Below, in pieces: positions 62,401-64,000 of a stretch of 64,000 nucleotides of DNA. Each line of letters starts with the position of its first letter. The stretch's first letter is position 1. The notes under the pieces were generated by a model. The model had not been told where the DNA came from. It did not search any database and worked only from the letters and a program-made list of their open reading frames with translations. The stretch lies in NCBI GenBank assembly GCA_026770025.1, contig JAMXDE010000004.1, forward strand, positions 2,708,501 through 2,772,500, written 5' to 3'. Source of the DNA: Craspedostauros australis. Lineage: Eukaryota > Bacillariophyta > Bacillariophyceae > Mastogloiales > Achnanthaceae. Made by a program: the position numbers and the translations under genes.

Positions 62401-64000
62401 CGCCCGCGAGGGCGATTTTGGCGACATCCACATCTCCGACAAGGACGCTCGCACCGTGATGGGTGGACTGGGTCTGACGGGCGACAAATCGTTGCGGCAA
62501 ATCAAGGCCCTCAGCGGTGGTGAGAAGGCGCGCGTGGCGTTGGCCATGTTTGCGTTGAAACCGAGCAATCTGTACCTGTTGGATGAGGTGTCCAACCACT
62601 TGGATGTGGAGTGCGTGGAGTCTCTCAGCGACGCCCTTTCCGATTGGGGCGAAGATGATGGTGCCGTCGTCGTGATTAGCCACGACAAGTCGTTCTGCGA
62701 GCAGATTGGATTCACCCATGTTGCCACGGTGCAGGATGGCGCCTTGACGATGGAACAGCGTGGCACCAACGCCGGTGACTGGGATACATCCTTCACTAGT
62801 ACGCAGCCGATGCGTGGCGCCGCTCCCACAAAGGGCGACGATGCGGCGTCGAATGTTTCCGCACCACCCAGCGTGCAAGATATCGATCCCAAAATCCGCA
62901 AGCAGTTGTACAACGCGCCGAAGAGGATAAGCAAGCTCGAAGGTATGATGGAAAATGCGGAGGAAAAGATCTCGGCGCTGGACGAAGAGATGATGACCGT
63001 CGGGAACGATGTCGAAAAGCTCACGGATATCTCCAGTAAGAAGCAAAAGCTGGAAGGGCAAGTCGCAGACATGATGGAGGAATGGGAAGAATTGGAGACG
63101 CTTCTTGCGCAGTATGAACCCGCGGCCGTGGCTTAAGAACAACGGAGAGGGGAAGAAAGAAGGAACCAAAGCATTTATTATTACAATAGTAGCGTGCGAT
63201 AGTCAATCTCCAAAAACACGAAGGGTGAGAAAAGCGTCATGACTTGCGGTCCTCATCGTTTACAATGATACACATTGTAGATAAAATGATGTTATCAAGT
63301 TGATCTCATCATGAACAAGCCAGCGGGTTGGGCTCAGCACAGTCCCTGGTGGCGTTGCTGATCGTGTCGTATGCTTCATTCTGTTGTAATCGAAGAAAAA
63401 GTGCCACTCTACTTTACAAAAGGTTGGTCCACTCGCTCGCCTCGGTCGTATCTGAATAGACCATCTCCTGGGAGGCTTGCGATTGCCCTCCACCCAGCGA
63501 TTCATCCGAGTTCATGAGGAGATGCTGAGGTCCGTGTTCAGCCAACCTTGCTTTGTCCGCTGTTGCTGCTGTCTTCGCCACCATCATGACAGCACAATTT
63601 TGATGCAACACTCCGCTGACGTGTGACTGTCCCAAAGACAGTTGGGAGAATACGCCGCAGTGACCAGTGATCCAACATTCATCGACGACGCATCCATCCG
63701 TGAAGGTGACGTAGGTCGGCTCGAAGAGGCGGAAGCCGAAGTAGAGCAAGCGACCTTCCACGGTGACCCCACGAAAGCGGAGAACGCTGTTGATCATCGG
63801 TGTTCCCGAGAGGATGGGATACAGCGACCATACATGGACTGAGTAAGCGAACGATTGGTACACCATGTACAGCGGCAAGCACCATGGCGTCGTTCGCTCA
63901 TTGCTTCCCGCGAACGTCATGAATATGTGGACACGCAAGAGCATGGTCCACACAATGGTCTGGATGATGACCGATAGCACCACCAGTGGGACTGCCTCGA

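Overview
This is nuclear DNA of a eukaryote, most likely a diatom or closely related ochrophyte alga with a secondary red plastid. Three things point there. First, several predicted proteins belong to families I know mainly from diatoms: a C-terminal DUF6824-like domain, a 'YTRxEY ... GLEH-T' domain, and Cys-rich CCSWNxRDC modules with PT-rich linkers. Second, two proteins begin with a signal peptide followed by an ASAFAP-like cleavage site (A|F or A|Y). Third, introns are short (about 170-380 bp) GT-AG introns, and TTAGGG-type telomere-like repeats occur internally. No rRNA, tRNA, operon or CRISPR array was recognised.

The left and middle parts (1-42 kb) are gene-poor and repeat-rich. They hold a DDE transposase gene broken by one TGA (3.06-6.71 kb), a decayed prolyl oligopeptidase gene (6.98-9.85 kb, minus), a telomere-like block (10.6 kb), and a six-exon secreted G8/beta-helix protein gene with duplicated Cys-rich modules (11.96-18.08 kb). 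They also hold a giant Ser/Lys-rich protein gene (18.5-23.2 kb, minus), a KIX-domain (MED15-like) gene (24.65-26.89 kb), a 5.5 kb stretch with nothing recognised, a DUF6824 gene (32.4-34.2 kb), a 1.55 kb minisatellite (35.5-37.1 kb) and a frameshifted Tc1/mariner transposase (37.5-39.0 kb). A perfect 29-bp inverted repeat (34,522 and 40,853) brackets the last two.

The right third (42-64 kb) is dense with intact, mostly intronless genes: an NMNAT-like adenylyltransferase, an EGF-like type I membrane protein, an M16 metallopeptidase with what looks like a three-part thylakoid-lumen targeting sequence, an arrestin-like protein, a mitochondrial [2Fe-2S] ferredoxin, a VOC/glyoxalase-fold protein, a Kex1-like serine carboxypeptidase, a four-TM protein, a membrane-anchored parvulin, an ABC-F ATPase with a plastid-type leader, and the 3' end of a membrane protein running off the window. 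Neighbouring genes show no common pathway; the window reads as ordinary eukaryotic gene order interrupted by transposons and repeats.
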